This document shows positions 5,840 through 14,052 of a DNA stretch of 64,000 nucleotides, piece by piece. Location: contig CALMZO010000035.1 in assembly GCA_937870825.1 (NCBI GenBank), forward strand, positions 49,897 to 113,896, written 5' to 3'. Source of the DNA: an uncultured Chloroflexota bacterium (GTDB lineage Bacteria; Chloroflexota; Anaerolineae; UBA4142; SHND01). The notes under the pieces are model-generated. The model saw only the letters and a list, made by a program, of their open reading frames with translations. It was not told the origin of the DNA and searched no databases. Numbering within the stretch: the stretch's first letter is position 1; each line of letters begins with the position of its first letter. Position numbers and translations under genes: made by a program.

Positions 5840-8809
5840 ATGCCAGACGAGACTTCATTATCCCGACCCTACATCATCCAAGGTGGGAAGGTTGTCCTTG
5901 TCAATGAATTGAGGGGCGACATTCGCGCAACAGGCGATGTCACGGTTGCCTTTCTGGATACACAATCAATCAGTTTCGATTATCTGGCCGTCAAATCCGC
6001 GACCCAAGCGCGCCGCTTACTCGATGAAATGCAATCGTCAGGCCGGTATAATGCCGAGACTTATGAACCGCGCCCTGATATTGAACGGCACTTCAATCAG
6101 TTTCTCGCCAGCGCCAAAGTTGGATTGCTTATCTCTGGCGAGTCAGGGGTCGGCAAGTCCAACGTGCTGACGCGTCTGTGCCAGCAACTATACAACAGTG
6201 GACAAGTAGTTTTCTTCTACGAGGGTTCAGACTTCTTTGACGATTTGAACGTTGAGCAACGTATCCTCAAAGATTGCGATTGCGTTCACAAAAGTCATTC
6301 GCTGCCAGCACTGCTAGAGACTCTGAACGAACTCAATCAAACGGGAGAGTCCCCTACCAGTTTTGTTGTCCTGGTGGACTCGGTTGAGAGCGCTAGAGAG
6401 CCAGCGTATTTGTTGCGTGTGCTCGACTCAGTCATCGCTAGTCTTTCCTACCCCTGGTTCAAAGTTGTCGCGACGATTCAAACGGGTGCGTATGAGGCAA
6501 TCGCCAGCGAACACGACAAGGCAAGTTGGCAACCAATCGCACCAGCGAAATACTATCGCTCCGATGGCAATAAAACTTCGACAGCTGTGCCTGGCGTTCT
6601 GCTCCAACCGTTCAACCCGACTGAACTGCACGGCGCTTGGAACAAGGCGCAAATCAGCATCAATTTCAAATCACTGCCAGAAGCGACGCGCAACCTAATC
6701 CGACATCCCTACTTTTTCAGGCTGTTTGTCGAACTTTACAAGTCCGGTGCTGATATAGCATCGCTCCTTGCTGTTTCAACGCTTTGGGAACTGTCACGGC
6801 ACTACTACGAAACGCGCTTGCCCCTGCTCAAAGGCCGTTACCGCAACCTTACCCGTGTGCTTCTAAATGAACTGATAAGCAGACTATTGGAAAAGCGGTT
6901 TATCTGGTTCAGCATTTTGGAATTGGCCGAAGATACTACGATTGGTCGCTACTTCGCTGATTACGAAGCCAACAAACCATATGCAGAGTTGCTAACTTCT
7001 AGTATCTTGTGGGAGCACGCTACACCGGACAAAACCGACGTTATAGTTTCATTCACCCCTAATCAACTCTTTGCATATGCCTTGTATGAATACTTTCGCG
7101 GACGTAACGACCTGAACATAGATAATATCGTTGCGATTGTGGCTGACTTACTTCCTGGCCCAGTGGGCATTTCGTCAGAAGATATTGCCAACCTGGATGA
7201 GAGAATTACGACTATCGAGTATTTCAGAACCTTGAGAAACTTTTGGTATCCGCCATTGGTCGAAGCAATAGCACACCTTTTGGCTGATCATTGGAATGCT
7301 GGTGAGGAAGAAGCATTCGTAATTAAGTTGTTCGTACATTGTTTCGGTGCTCCCGGTGCTTGGTATGCGGCTGAAGGAATCTCAACCAAATTGATCGAAG
7401 TCATTGCCCGCACGAACCCAGAAAAATTAGGGCAGTTGATTCCAACGATGATAGCCGTTTATCCAGGGCCGCAATTTCTCGCCGAGGATCGCATTCTAGG
7501 CCAGTTATTCAATGAGCTGGCGGAGAATGCCATGACGCAAGAGGCAACCTCAATCGTCAATGTGCTTCTGGACGAACGTTCCAATAGTCCTGCTGAAATT
7601 GTCGAATTATATCTTGTACTGGCAAGAGTATTCGGAGCAGCACACAACGATGAACAGCGACTTGTGAATCTTTTGGAAGCCAATCGTCAGGCAACTGCTT
7701 CTGGCGATGTGGCAAAGATGGGGAGAGTTGCCAATGCAATTGGAGTGTTCTACAACGAAGCTGGCGGCGACCCGGCAACTGCTATCCAGTGGCTTGAGCG
7801 GGGCCTTGAACTTGCGGTCAAAGCAGGTCAGTCGCAAGAAAGCATTGCGGCTTCTCACTTCAACATCGGTGTTGCACTTGCCAATCAGCGTGATTTTTCT
7901 CGCGCCCTGTCGCATCTGGAGCAAAGCTTGAGTTTGACGATAACCCCAGAAACCCAACCAAGTGTTGACCAAACCCTGGTCGAGGTTGCAATTCACAAGA
8001 CTGACGCGGCTCGTGTGGGTCTACCGCTGCCACAAAAACCGTTGCGCGTTGCCCAAACCCTCGTAGAGATTGGGAAAGTGCATACGGCGCAACACAACTT
8101 CGATGAAGCATTGAATGCCTACCAGCAAGCAGCATTGTTGTACAAAGCCAATGACCATACCGAACAAGTTATAGACTTAACTTTCAACATTGGCAGCATT
8201 CTGATGATGACGCGACAATTTCCCCAAGCAGCAGCCCATTTCCTCCAATGCCTTGAGGAAGATGACGCTAATCTGTCACCCGACCAGCGATTTGCGTTGA
8301 TGGCGAATCTTGCGCTGGCACTGGCTGGAATCGAAGGCAACGCGTCAGAAGCAACGACTTGGTTTCAGAAGGCGAACGAGTATCACGATAATATCGGCTT
8401 GCCATTGACTCAAGATTACTTCATCACTCAACTCAACTTTGCCCGTTTATTGGGTCACGTCAAAAAGTATCCAGAGGCAACCGTGGTTTATGAGACCGCT
8501 CTGAGAAAACTTGGTCCCGACATTGATGAGGTACTTCGTCACACTTTGGGAGTTGAGTTAGGTTCCGTGTATGTAAAGACTGGTGATTATCATTTGGCAG
8601 TCAAATACATTACAGAGGGTTTGCCGTTCTTTGAAGCAACCAAACAAGAACGCGCTCTTGCCGACCTGTACGAGATTCTTGGAAATGCCTATCGAGAACA
8701 AGGGTTAACCACTCAGGCAACTGAGTGCTATCGCAAGAGTTATCCTTTGTTGTTGAAGTTTGGAATGAACGAACTCGCCGCAAAGGTAGAGGCACATTTA
8801 ACAGAATGA
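5840..8809 (+). CDS. STAND-type NTPase (NLR-like) with C-terminal TPR repeats, 989 aa
   Basis: Residues 11-40 hold the short GKVVLVNELRGDI motif shared with the upstream protein. A P-loop NTPase follows: Walker A GESGVGKSN at 100-108 and a Walker B-like VVLVDSVES near 180. The middle is helical and WH-like. From about residue 590 to the end there are repeated TPR-type helical pairs (ASHFNIGVALANQRDFSRAL, IGKVHTAQHNFDEALNAYQ, LGNAYREQGLTTQATECYR). STAND proteins sense a ligand through the repeats, oligomerise on ATP binding and activate an effector. No effector domain is fused here, so the small upstream protein is the likely effector. Probable antiphage or cell-death function. It stands on the plus strand among minus-strand genes, as expected for inserted cargo. 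Confidence 0.8.
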   Translation: MPDETSLSRPYIIQGGKVVLVNELRGDIRATGDVTVAFLDTQSISFDYLAVKSATQARRLLDEMQSSGRYNAETYEPRPDIERHFNQFLASAKVGLLISGESGVGKSNVLTRLCQQLYNSGQVVFFYEGSDFFDDLNVEQRILKDCDCVHKSHSLPALLETLNELNQTGESPTSFVVLVDSVESAREPAYLLRVLDSVIASLSYPWFKVVATIQTGAYEAIASEHDKASWQPIAPAKYYRSDGNKTSTAVPGVLLQPFNPTELHGAWNKAQISINFKSLPEATRNLIRHPYFFRLFVELYKSGADIASLLAVSTLWELSRHYYETRLPLLKGRYRNLTRVLLNELISRLLEKRFIWFSILELAEDTTIGRYFADYEANKPYAELLTSSILWEHATPDKTDVIVSFTPNQLFAYALYEYFRGRNDLNIDNIVAIVADLLPGPVGISSEDIANLDERITTIEYFRTLRNFWYPPLVEAIAHLLADHWNAGEEEAFVIKLFVHCFGAPGAWYAAEGISTKLIEVIARTNPEKLGQLIPTMIAVYPGPQFLAEDRILGQLFNELAENAMTQEATSIVNVLLDERSNSPAEIVELYLVLARVFGAAHNDEQRLVNLLEANRQATASGDVAKMGRVANAIGVFYNEAGGDPATAIQWLERGLELAVKAGQSQESIAASHFNIGVALANQRDFSRALSHLEQSLSLTITPETQPSVDQTLVEVAIHKTDAARVGLPLPQKPLRVAQTLVEIGKVHTAQHNFDEALNAYQQAALLYKANDHTEQVIDLTFNIGSILMMTRQFPQAAAHFLQCLEEDDANLSPDQRFALMANLALALAGIEGNASEATTWFQKANEYHDNIGLPLTQDYFITQLNFARLLGHVKKYPEATVVYETALRKLGPDIDEVLRHTLGVELGSVYVKTGDYHLAVKYITEGLPFFEATKQERALADLYEILGNAYREQGLTTQATECYRKSYPLLLKFGMNELAAKVEAHLTE

Positions 8810-8869
8810 TAAGCGTGATTGCCAAACAAAAGGGCGGCATCACAAGAGTCTTCTCATTCCTCCCGGAAA

Positions 8870-8908
8870 GTTGAGGTCGTGGCGGAACAATGTCACCACG
8901 ACCTCAAC
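8870..8908. terminator. bidirectional terminator-like hairpin
   Basis: Perfect 13-bp arms at 8870-8882 and 8896-8908 with a 13-base loop sit between the convergent STAND gene and the PRTRC ThiF gene. There is no long T-run, but the position fits a shared terminator. Confidence 0.55.
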
Positions 8909-9044
8909 ACCAATTTCCAGACTCTCCAAATCGGTAGCCCAGTCGCATCCTCATCTGCGAACCTTGCACGCTGTACAACTTTCCTTCCCCCTGTTGCACT
9001 AGCTCGATTTGACTCTGCTCCTCTTTTCTTTGCGATGGATCGCC

Positions 9045-10001
9045 TTACGATTTCGCCGCGCCAAACACCTCTTCCGTGCTCACGCGAATCGCAACGGCAA
9101 TATTCTCGCGAGTGATGTATCGCGCGTGCGATGTGCCCGGTCCGAGAGAAAAGTAGAGGGCAAAATATCTGAGTTGTCCAAGCAACAGCTGCAAGAGCAT
9201 GTCGGCGGCATATGCTGCCACACAGCGATTGATCGTTGCCGATTGGACGTTGCGGAGTGCAATCTCGGCGCAGGACAGATTCGAGTCCGCGCTTTCTTCG
9301 GGTTGCGGTTGCAAGATACCCGGTTCCATCCACGCTGGCGAAGGGAGCGCAGTACAGATGCTGCCGCGCCGCGATGGAAATCCTTTCTTCAAACATTCAA
9401 TGGAATTGGTCGAGCCAATCAGCAGTTCCCCCGAGCGCGCCCAATTGCCGCAGTTGAGCCACCAAATCGAATTGGCCCGTTCGTACTGAGTAACAGTTTC
9501 GTTGAGAGTGCGCCGCGCCGCCGCGTTATCCACACAGCCAAGCAGAATGTCCTGTGTGTCGCGCCCCCAGTTATACTTGCCCGAATGGACCGAATTCAAA
9601 AACCCCGGATCGAATTTTTCGGGAATGGCAAACGCGCGCAGTCCAAAGGTCAACGCGCAGCGCTCCGCGAGTGTGACCGCTTTGGCTTTGCCAACGTCGG
9701 CGTGACAGAAACGCTGGCGTCCGACGTTTTTGTATTCGACCACATCGGGATCGACAAGATACAAATGCTTTAATGGTGTCGGCGTGCGCCTCATGCCATC
9801 GGTCGCTACCCATAATTGCGCGACCGCTTCCGCAAGATAACTGCCTGTCCCCCCGCACCCAATGATCCAAATGTTGATAGGACCCTGATGCAGTTTAATG
9901 GACGCGGCGCGAGCGTACGATGGGTCCAGCCGCAATGGAGCTGGTTCCTGCGCCGCGCGTACTGCATTGTTGGAATTCCTTCCCTTTCTTTTATTCGCCA
10001 T
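9045..10001 (-). CDS. PRTRC system ThiF family protein (E1-like)
   Basis: A 318-residue ThiF/MoeB/E1-type protein, last gene of the PRTRC cassette. The adenylation fold shows the nucleotide-binding loop WIIGCGGTGSYLAE (residues 48-54 GCGGTGS), the LVDPDVVEYKNVGRQ strand-turn typical of E1 enzymes, and GCVDNAAARRTL. Related proteins activate the C-terminal glycine of ubiquitin-like proteins with ATP. The start at 10001 has GAGGAGG 11 bases upstream and lies inside the end of the PRTRC A gene, showing coupling. No function has been established for PRTRC cassettes; the ubiquitin-like partner here would be PRTRC C (12857-13156). Confidence 0.88.
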   Translation of the reverse strand: MANKRKGRNSNNAVRAAQEPAPLRLDPSYARAASIKLHQGPINIWIIGCGGTGSYLAEAVAQLWVATDGMRRTPTPLKHLYLVDPDVVEYKNVGRQRFCHADVGKAKAVTLAERCALTFGLRAFAIPEKFDPGFLNSVHSGKYNWGRDTQDILLGCVDNAAARRTLNETVTQYERANSIWWLNCGNWARSGELLIGSTNSIECLKKGFPSRRGSICTALPSPAWMEPGILQPQPEESADSNLSCAEIALRNVQSATINRCVAAYAADMLLQLLLGQLRYFALYFSLGPGTSHARYITRENIAVAIRVSTEEVFGAAKS

Positions 10002-10635
10002 AGCGTTCGCAAACCTCCTCGGGCAATTCAAAAATCTGACCCGCGGGAAGTTCCCACCAATCGCCATACACGCTCACGCGCACTTTAAGTTCGGGGTGAG
10101 AAAAAATGCGCCCAAGCACGCCGTAAATTCGAAAGCCCACTTCATCGAGATTGTCCTCGCGGGAAAAGAACGCTCTCTCCCAGTGATGGGAATGCACTTC
10201 GATGAGCGCGTTGACGTAGGCGCTGTCCGCACTCGTATCCGTCGCGCGGACAGACCAGCGTGTCTGGTCTTGCGGCGGCACATGAAGACTCCAGTTCGAC
10301 TCGCTGTCATTCCAAAGGAAAAAGAACAGTGTCTCGACAAATTCGCAGCACTTGCGGACGGAGTTCGTCCGATTGCATTGACGCCGCGCTTCGTCGAGCA
10401 TTTTGCGCACCAGGTGGACTGGCACGCGCGGCGCACTCAGGCGAACAAAGCACTCGACTGGTTTCAACAAACCCGTAGGCGGCTTGGCAGGCACAACCGC
10501 TTCCAAGCCCGGACGCCGCGCGCGACGGTGCACACCGTTTGTTCCAAAAATATATTCGCTCAGCGCTGCATCGTACTCGGGCAACGGATCGGTTTCGGCA
10601 AAGAGAAATCGCGTGATCGGTTTGCAAGTTGCCAC
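9991..10635 (-). CDS. PRTRC system protein A (JAB/MPN peptidase-like)
   Basis: A 214-residue protein with a JAMM-type zinc-binding pattern: EVHSHHWERAFFSREDNLDE, with His148, His150, Ser158 and Asp161. JAB/MPN proteins cleave isopeptide or C-terminal bonds of ubiquitin-like proteins, so this one may process or remove PRTRC C. The start is GTG at 10635, with GAGAAGGAGC about 10 bases upstream; the gene follows PRTRC B by 23 bp and overlaps ThiF by 11 bp. The position between B and ThiF is the standard PRTRC order. Confidence 0.85.
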   Translation of the reverse strand: MATCKPITRFLFAETDPLPEYDAALSEYIFGTNGVHRRARRPGLEAVVPAKPPTGLLKPVECFVRLSAPRVPVHLVRKMLDEARRQCNRTNSVRKCCEFVETLFFFLWNDSESNWSLHVPPQDQTRWSVRATDTSADSAYVNALIEVHSHHWERAFFSREDNLDEVGFRIYGVLGRIFSHPELKVRVSVYGDWWELPAGQIFELPEEVCERYGE

Positions 10636-10658
10636 TCGTGATCTGCTCCTTCTCCCGG

Positions 10659-11390
10659 CTAACTTCGCATCAGGTTTCGTTCGAGCACCCACCCGAGACT
10701 GCCGCCGAGGGCTTGCAGGTCGTCGTAGGGATAACAATCAGCTTGCTGCTCGGACAGCGCTCGCCATAGTTGGCGCACGTCGTCGGGAAACTGTTTAGAT
10801 TTATTCGCGATCGTGTGAGCGTTGAATGGGCTGTTGAGGAAAATATCCCAAGCCGCGTGAATCGTTTGCGTTGACGCGGGAGGCAAAATATTTGCTCCAA
10901 AACAAATCCTGCCCTCTGCATCGACGTTCGGAAATGGCGCATTGTAGGCGGGCGTGCCGGGCTCGCGGTTCCATTTCTCGTCGCCCGCTGCCCAGATGTA
11001 ATAGTCCAAGCGCCTGCCCGCAAAAACGAGCGGCGGCAGCGGCACGGTAAATCGCTCGTCCTCTTTTTCATTGGTGAGAAGCAGCGTTTGTATTTGCGCG
11101 GGCACGACCAGCGCAACCCATTCTGCCCCGTCCGCTTTTCCCCAACTCCATACATCGGCGGGTAAAAACCCGCTCCACACCGGTGCGTTGGCAAAAACAC
11201 TGCCGACGGTTTCCGGCGACATCCCTTTGCGCTGGATGCCGCGCCGGTCCTGACTACACCAAATGATCTGACCATCCGCAGTAAAGACCAGCGCCGCGTG
11301 CGCGTTCTCTGGAAAGAGTTGTGGATTCCGCGCGCGCGTACCGCGATGCGCCAATCGCTTCGGTTTGGACAACTTGATTCTTTTTGGCAT
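10659..11390 (-). CDS. PRTRC system protein B (E2-like)
   Basis: A 243-residue protein recognised as PRTRC protein B by position and by segments such as FTADGQIIWCSQDRRGIQRK, WSWGKADGAEWVALVVPAQ and GRICFGANILPP. The family has been grouped with prokaryotic E2-fold proteins of ubiquitin-like conjugation systems, so Cys within RICFGAN is a candidate acceptor; this assignment is inference. The start at 11390 has GAGGTGTAAGA just upstream. A 104-base gap separates it from protein F; nothing further is seen in that gap. Confidence 0.8.
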   Translation of the reverse strand: MPKRIKLSKPKRLAHRGTRARNPQLFPENAHAALVFTADGQIIWCSQDRRGIQRKGMSPETVGSVFANAPVWSGFLPADVWSWGKADGAEWVALVVPAQIQTLLLTNEKEDERFTVPLPPLVFAGRRLDYYIWAAGDEKWNREPGTPAYNAPFPNVDAEGRICFGANILPPASTQTIHAAWDIFLNSPFNAHTIANKSKQFPDDVRQLWRALSEQQADCYPYDDLQALGGSLGWVLERNLMRS

Positions 11391-11494
11391 TCTTACACCT
11401 CGCAGTTTCTTTCTATCTCGCCCGCGCGCGCAAATGCGCGGAATCTCATACGACGATATGCAAAGTTCCAGGGGGACATGTATTCGTTCTTTCG

Positions 11495-12481
11495 TCAACC
11501 CATGCGGAGTGACCGAAGCTGTTGTGGAGCGCAAGCCCAGCTCGCGTTCCAGAATTCGATCAAGCGCGCGCAGAGTGACGGCTGTTTTTGCATGGTTGCG
11601 ATGCTGCGCCAAAACGTATCCAACATTCGGCTGCCTACTTTCCACTCCTCGATTAGCCAATCGATGTTGTCTTCGGCCCATTCGAGCGGTTCGTACATCG
11701 TTTCTTCGTCAAAGTCCACGAGTGCGTTATTCGTCTCGTGGTAGAGCACTTGTAATGTCGTGTCCACCCAGGCGCAGCCAGAGGCGCGCGCCATATCCAG
11801 AAATACGTTCGTATGCAGTTGCATCAATATGCGGCGCAGACGGGTTGCGAGGAGGGATTCATGTTCTGCGTTGTGCCACGGATACCGCATCGGTATTGGC
11901 AGCAGCACCCCTCGCTCCGCAAATTGAGCTGTAACGTCGCGCCAATCTGTTTCACTTGGCGTGAAAAAGTTGTTCCAGCTGAAGCATTGCAGCACCTGGA
12001 TGACGGGGTACTCCTCGCTGGAGGTGTCCCATTCATCCGGGCGCGGCGTTACCGCACAGAGCGGAATCACCGGAAGATAATCTTCACCGTGGCGAATTTC
12101 CTGTAACGTCATCTCCATCCAGTCCGCGCTGAAAGGAAAGAGACGCGATTCGGCGAGAGTAAAGAAGCGCTGCTCGATGGGCGCGATGCGAGAGCGCGAG
12201 TCCAAAAGCCACGCTTTAGGTTGGCGCGCCGTCGCCGCATACTCTTGTGGAAAATATTTTTCAAAGAGCCGAACAAATTGCAGCGACTCGCGCCATGCGG
12301 TCAGATGATCCGCCGCTTCGTCCGCCGTCACAGCTCGGGCAGCCCAGGATTCAAGTTCTTTTTTGCAGCGCTCCACGGCATAGCGCCCGCCGTGTAGAGG
12401 CACTCTCCCGGGACGCGGCAGGTGTGTGTACTTGGGATAATGAGAAGCAATCATATCGAGACAAATTGGAGAGGAAGCCAT
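11495..12481 (-). CDS. PRTRC system protein F
   Basis: A 328-residue protein in the position of PRTRC F, between C and B. It is rich in tryptophan, tyrosine and proline and has no recognised enzymatic motif. The start at 12481 (GAGAGGAAGT before ATG) lies in the loop of a 13-bp hairpin (12465-12495) whose stem contains the ribosome binding site, so translation could be blocked by folding. An alternative start, MIASHYPK, is 9 codons downstream but has no good binding site. Assignment rests on gene order more than on motifs. Confidence 0.7.
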   Translation of the reverse strand: MASSPICLDMIASHYPKYTHLPRPGRVPLHGGRYAVERCKKELESWAARAVTADEAADHLTAWRESLQFVRLFEKYFPQEYAATARQPKAWLLDSRSRIAPIEQRFFTLAESRLFPFSADWMEMTLQEIRHGEDYLPVIPLCAVTPRPDEWDTSSEEYPVIQVLQCFSWNNFFTPSETDWRDVTAQFAERGVLLPIPMRYPWHNAEHESLLATRLRRILMQLHTNVFLDMARASGCAWVDTTLQVLYHETNNALVDFDEETMYEPLEWAEDNIDWLIEEWKVGSRMLDTFWRSIATMQKQPSLCARLIEFWNASWACAPQQLRSLRMG

Positions 12482-12495
12482 ACTTCCTCTCCAAT
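12465..12495. promoter_or_regulatory. hairpin enclosing the start codon of PRTRC F
   Basis: Perfect 13-bp arms at 12465-12477 and 12483-12495 flank a 5-base loop that holds the ATG. On the minus strand the ribosome binding site is in one arm. On the plus strand the hairpin is followed by TTTTTG, and on the minus strand by TTTGTCT, so it could also terminate transcription from upstream. Confidence 0.55.
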
Positions 12496-12549
12496 TTTTG
12501 AATCTTGAGAGTTTGTATTACGCCGCGAAACCAATCACTGTTGCGCGGT

Positions 12550-12855
12550 TCAGAATCCGATCTGCGCGGCGCGCAACGGTTCGGGCGTCAGCGCATCAAG
12601 TGCGGCGACAAGGTGTTTCACCGTTTCTGCCTCACCCGCTCCGGCGCGCGCGGCTTCTTCCATCTCGGCCACATGGAATTGAAGATCGATCAGCGTCATC
12701 CGTCCTACTTGGGGTTTGAGTTTCGCGTACAACGCGATCGCAGGGTTGAGATGCGGCGGCGCTGCGTCGAGTTCACTCTCGGCGCGCGCAAGAAAGGTAC
12801 ACAATCCGGCTTGCGCGGCATTGCGTGTTGAATGAGGAAATTGCGCGGCGCGCAT
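12550..12855 (-). CDS. hypothetical PRTRC-cassette protein, 101 aa
   Basis: A small helical, alanine-rich protein between PRTRC C and PRTRC F. Its ATG is one base after the TAA of PRTRC C, and the AAAGGA encoding the end of C serves as its ribosome binding site, so the two proteins are tightly coupled. Helical segments include LIDLQFHVAEMEEAARAGAG. I do not recognise it as a standard PRTRC component; it may be a lineage-specific partner of the ubiquitin-like protein C. Confidence 0.65.
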   Translation of the reverse strand: MRAAQFPHSTRNAAQAGLCTFLARAESELDAAPPHLNPAIALYAKLKPQVGRMTLIDLQFHVAEMEEAARAGAGEAETVKHLVAALDALTPEPLRAAQIGF

Positions 12856-12856
12856 G

Positions 12857-13156
12857 TTATCCTTTGGGCGGATTTTGTTTGATCATCGTGACGACCAAGC
12901 AATCTCCTTCTTGCTTGTACTCGAATTTGGCATCGGTGGCGGCGGGATAATGCGGCTCGAGCAGCTTGCGCAGATATTCCGTGTCGCGCGCCTCGTCGGG
13001 TTCAAGTTCAAACAATTCGACCTGCTCGAATATCACCTTGGCTTTGGTCGGCGCAGGAACGTCTGTTGTCGGTGTAGTATCGGGTTGTTCGTTTGGCGCA
13101 TCATTTGCGATTTGCATTGGGTTGTCGAGAGAAGGTGTTGTCGTTTCAGGATCCAT
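12857..13156 (-). CDS. PRTRC system protein C (ubiquitin-like)
   Basis: A 99-residue protein: a 38-residue disordered Pro/Thr/Asp-rich N-terminus, then a compact domain that matches PRTRC C in pattern (KVIFEQVELFELEPD ... YLRKLLEPHYPAATDA ... GDCLVVTMIKQNPPKG). PRTRC C is a ubiquitin-like beta-grasp protein; the chain ends in Lys-Gly, so a C-terminal glycine is available for activation by the ThiF protein without trimming. GGAGGATTCG precedes the ATG. The disordered extension is longer than in the usual 70-90 residue members. Confidence 0.85.
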   Translation of the reverse strand: MDPETTTPSLDNPMQIANDAPNEQPDTTPTTDVPAPTKAKVIFEQVELFELEPDEARDTEYLRKLLEPHYPAATDAKFEYKQEGDCLVVTMIKQNPPKG

Positions 13157-13180
13157 CGAATCCTCCTTTGTGTGAAGGGA

Positions 13181-13966
13181 TCAGAAAAGCGACATTTGCG
13201 CGCGTGCCACGGTCGCTTCGGGATTGGCATCCACTGAAACGGGCTGAACCGCTTGGCTTGGCGCATTCGTCGGCGAATCAATAGCGCTCGGCGCGGGGGC
13301 GGAGTCAGTTTCCGCTACGGCTTGTGATGCTGGCAGCGCAGGCGGCGCGTTAAGGTCCACTCTTTTGTTGTGCTTGACTCCGCGCGTCGCGGATGTTATT
13401 GATTGTCCTTTCGCTTTCTTTTCGGCGGCGCGTTTCTCGGCTTGGGCTTCAAGTTCTTCTTGGCGTTGGCGTTCCGCTTGGTCGGCTGCGGCGCGCTTTG
13501 CCGCGCGCTGAGGCAAATCTTGTTGCACGCGCGTGAGCAGTACCTTGATTTCTTCCGGCAAGCGTGGTTCGAGGTCGCTCCATCGCATGTTCAAGGTATG
13601 CGGCGGGTCCGCGTGTGTGCGTACAGACAGAAATACCTTTCGGGAAGCTGCCTCTTGTTCCGCACGCGGCGGCATGACTTGCAATGTAATGACCGTCGTG
13701 CAGCGATTCCAATCGTATGGCTCATCGGCGCGGGCGAATTGCCCACGCCGTGCCGAGAGATTCTCTGCCGCGAATCGATGCGTCCCTGCTTCGCTCATTT
13801 TCACAGCATCGGCTTTGACGACCTCATCCTCTTGATTCTCATTTTCAAATTCCGATGCGCTGTCGCCTGTATCGGCGTTGTCATCAAGAGCAATTTCGCT
13901 CTGCGACTCTATTGCTGTTTCCGAATTGAGCAACGCTGCATCGCGTTCGTTTTCAGTATCGGGCAT
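13181..13966 (-). CDS. PRTRC system protein E
   Basis: A 261-residue protein that opens the PRTRC cassette. The recognisable core is VITLQVMPPRAEQEAASRKV followed by FLSVRTHADPPHTLNMRWSD and LPEEIKVLLTRVQQDLPQRA, which matches my recollection of PRTRC E; the chain ends in the family-typical SLF. A charged coiled-coil segment (about 160-190) and a low-complexity Pro/Ala tail follow. The N-terminal 80 residues are acidic and probably disordered. AAAGGAAAACGCG precedes the ATG. The gene lies 25 bp before C. Role unknown. Confidence 0.8.
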   Translation of the reverse strand: MPDTENERDAALLNSETAIESQSEIALDDNADTGDSASEFENENQEDEVVKADAVKMSEAGTHRFAAENLSARRGQFARADEPYDWNRCTTVITLQVMPPRAEQEAASRKVFLSVRTHADPPHTLNMRWSDLEPRLPEEIKVLLTRVQQDLPQRAAKRAAADQAERQRQEELEAQAEKRAAEKKAKGQSITSATRGVKHNKRVDLNAPPALPASQAVAETDSAPAPSAIDSPTNAPSQAVQPVSVDANPEATVARAQMSLF

Positions 13967-14052
13967 CGCGTTTTCCTTTCTTCTTTCTCGCAGGGGTCAC
14001 AAAAAATCTCACGTGAAACCATTGCGAGAAAATTGGCATCGGATTCCGCTCA

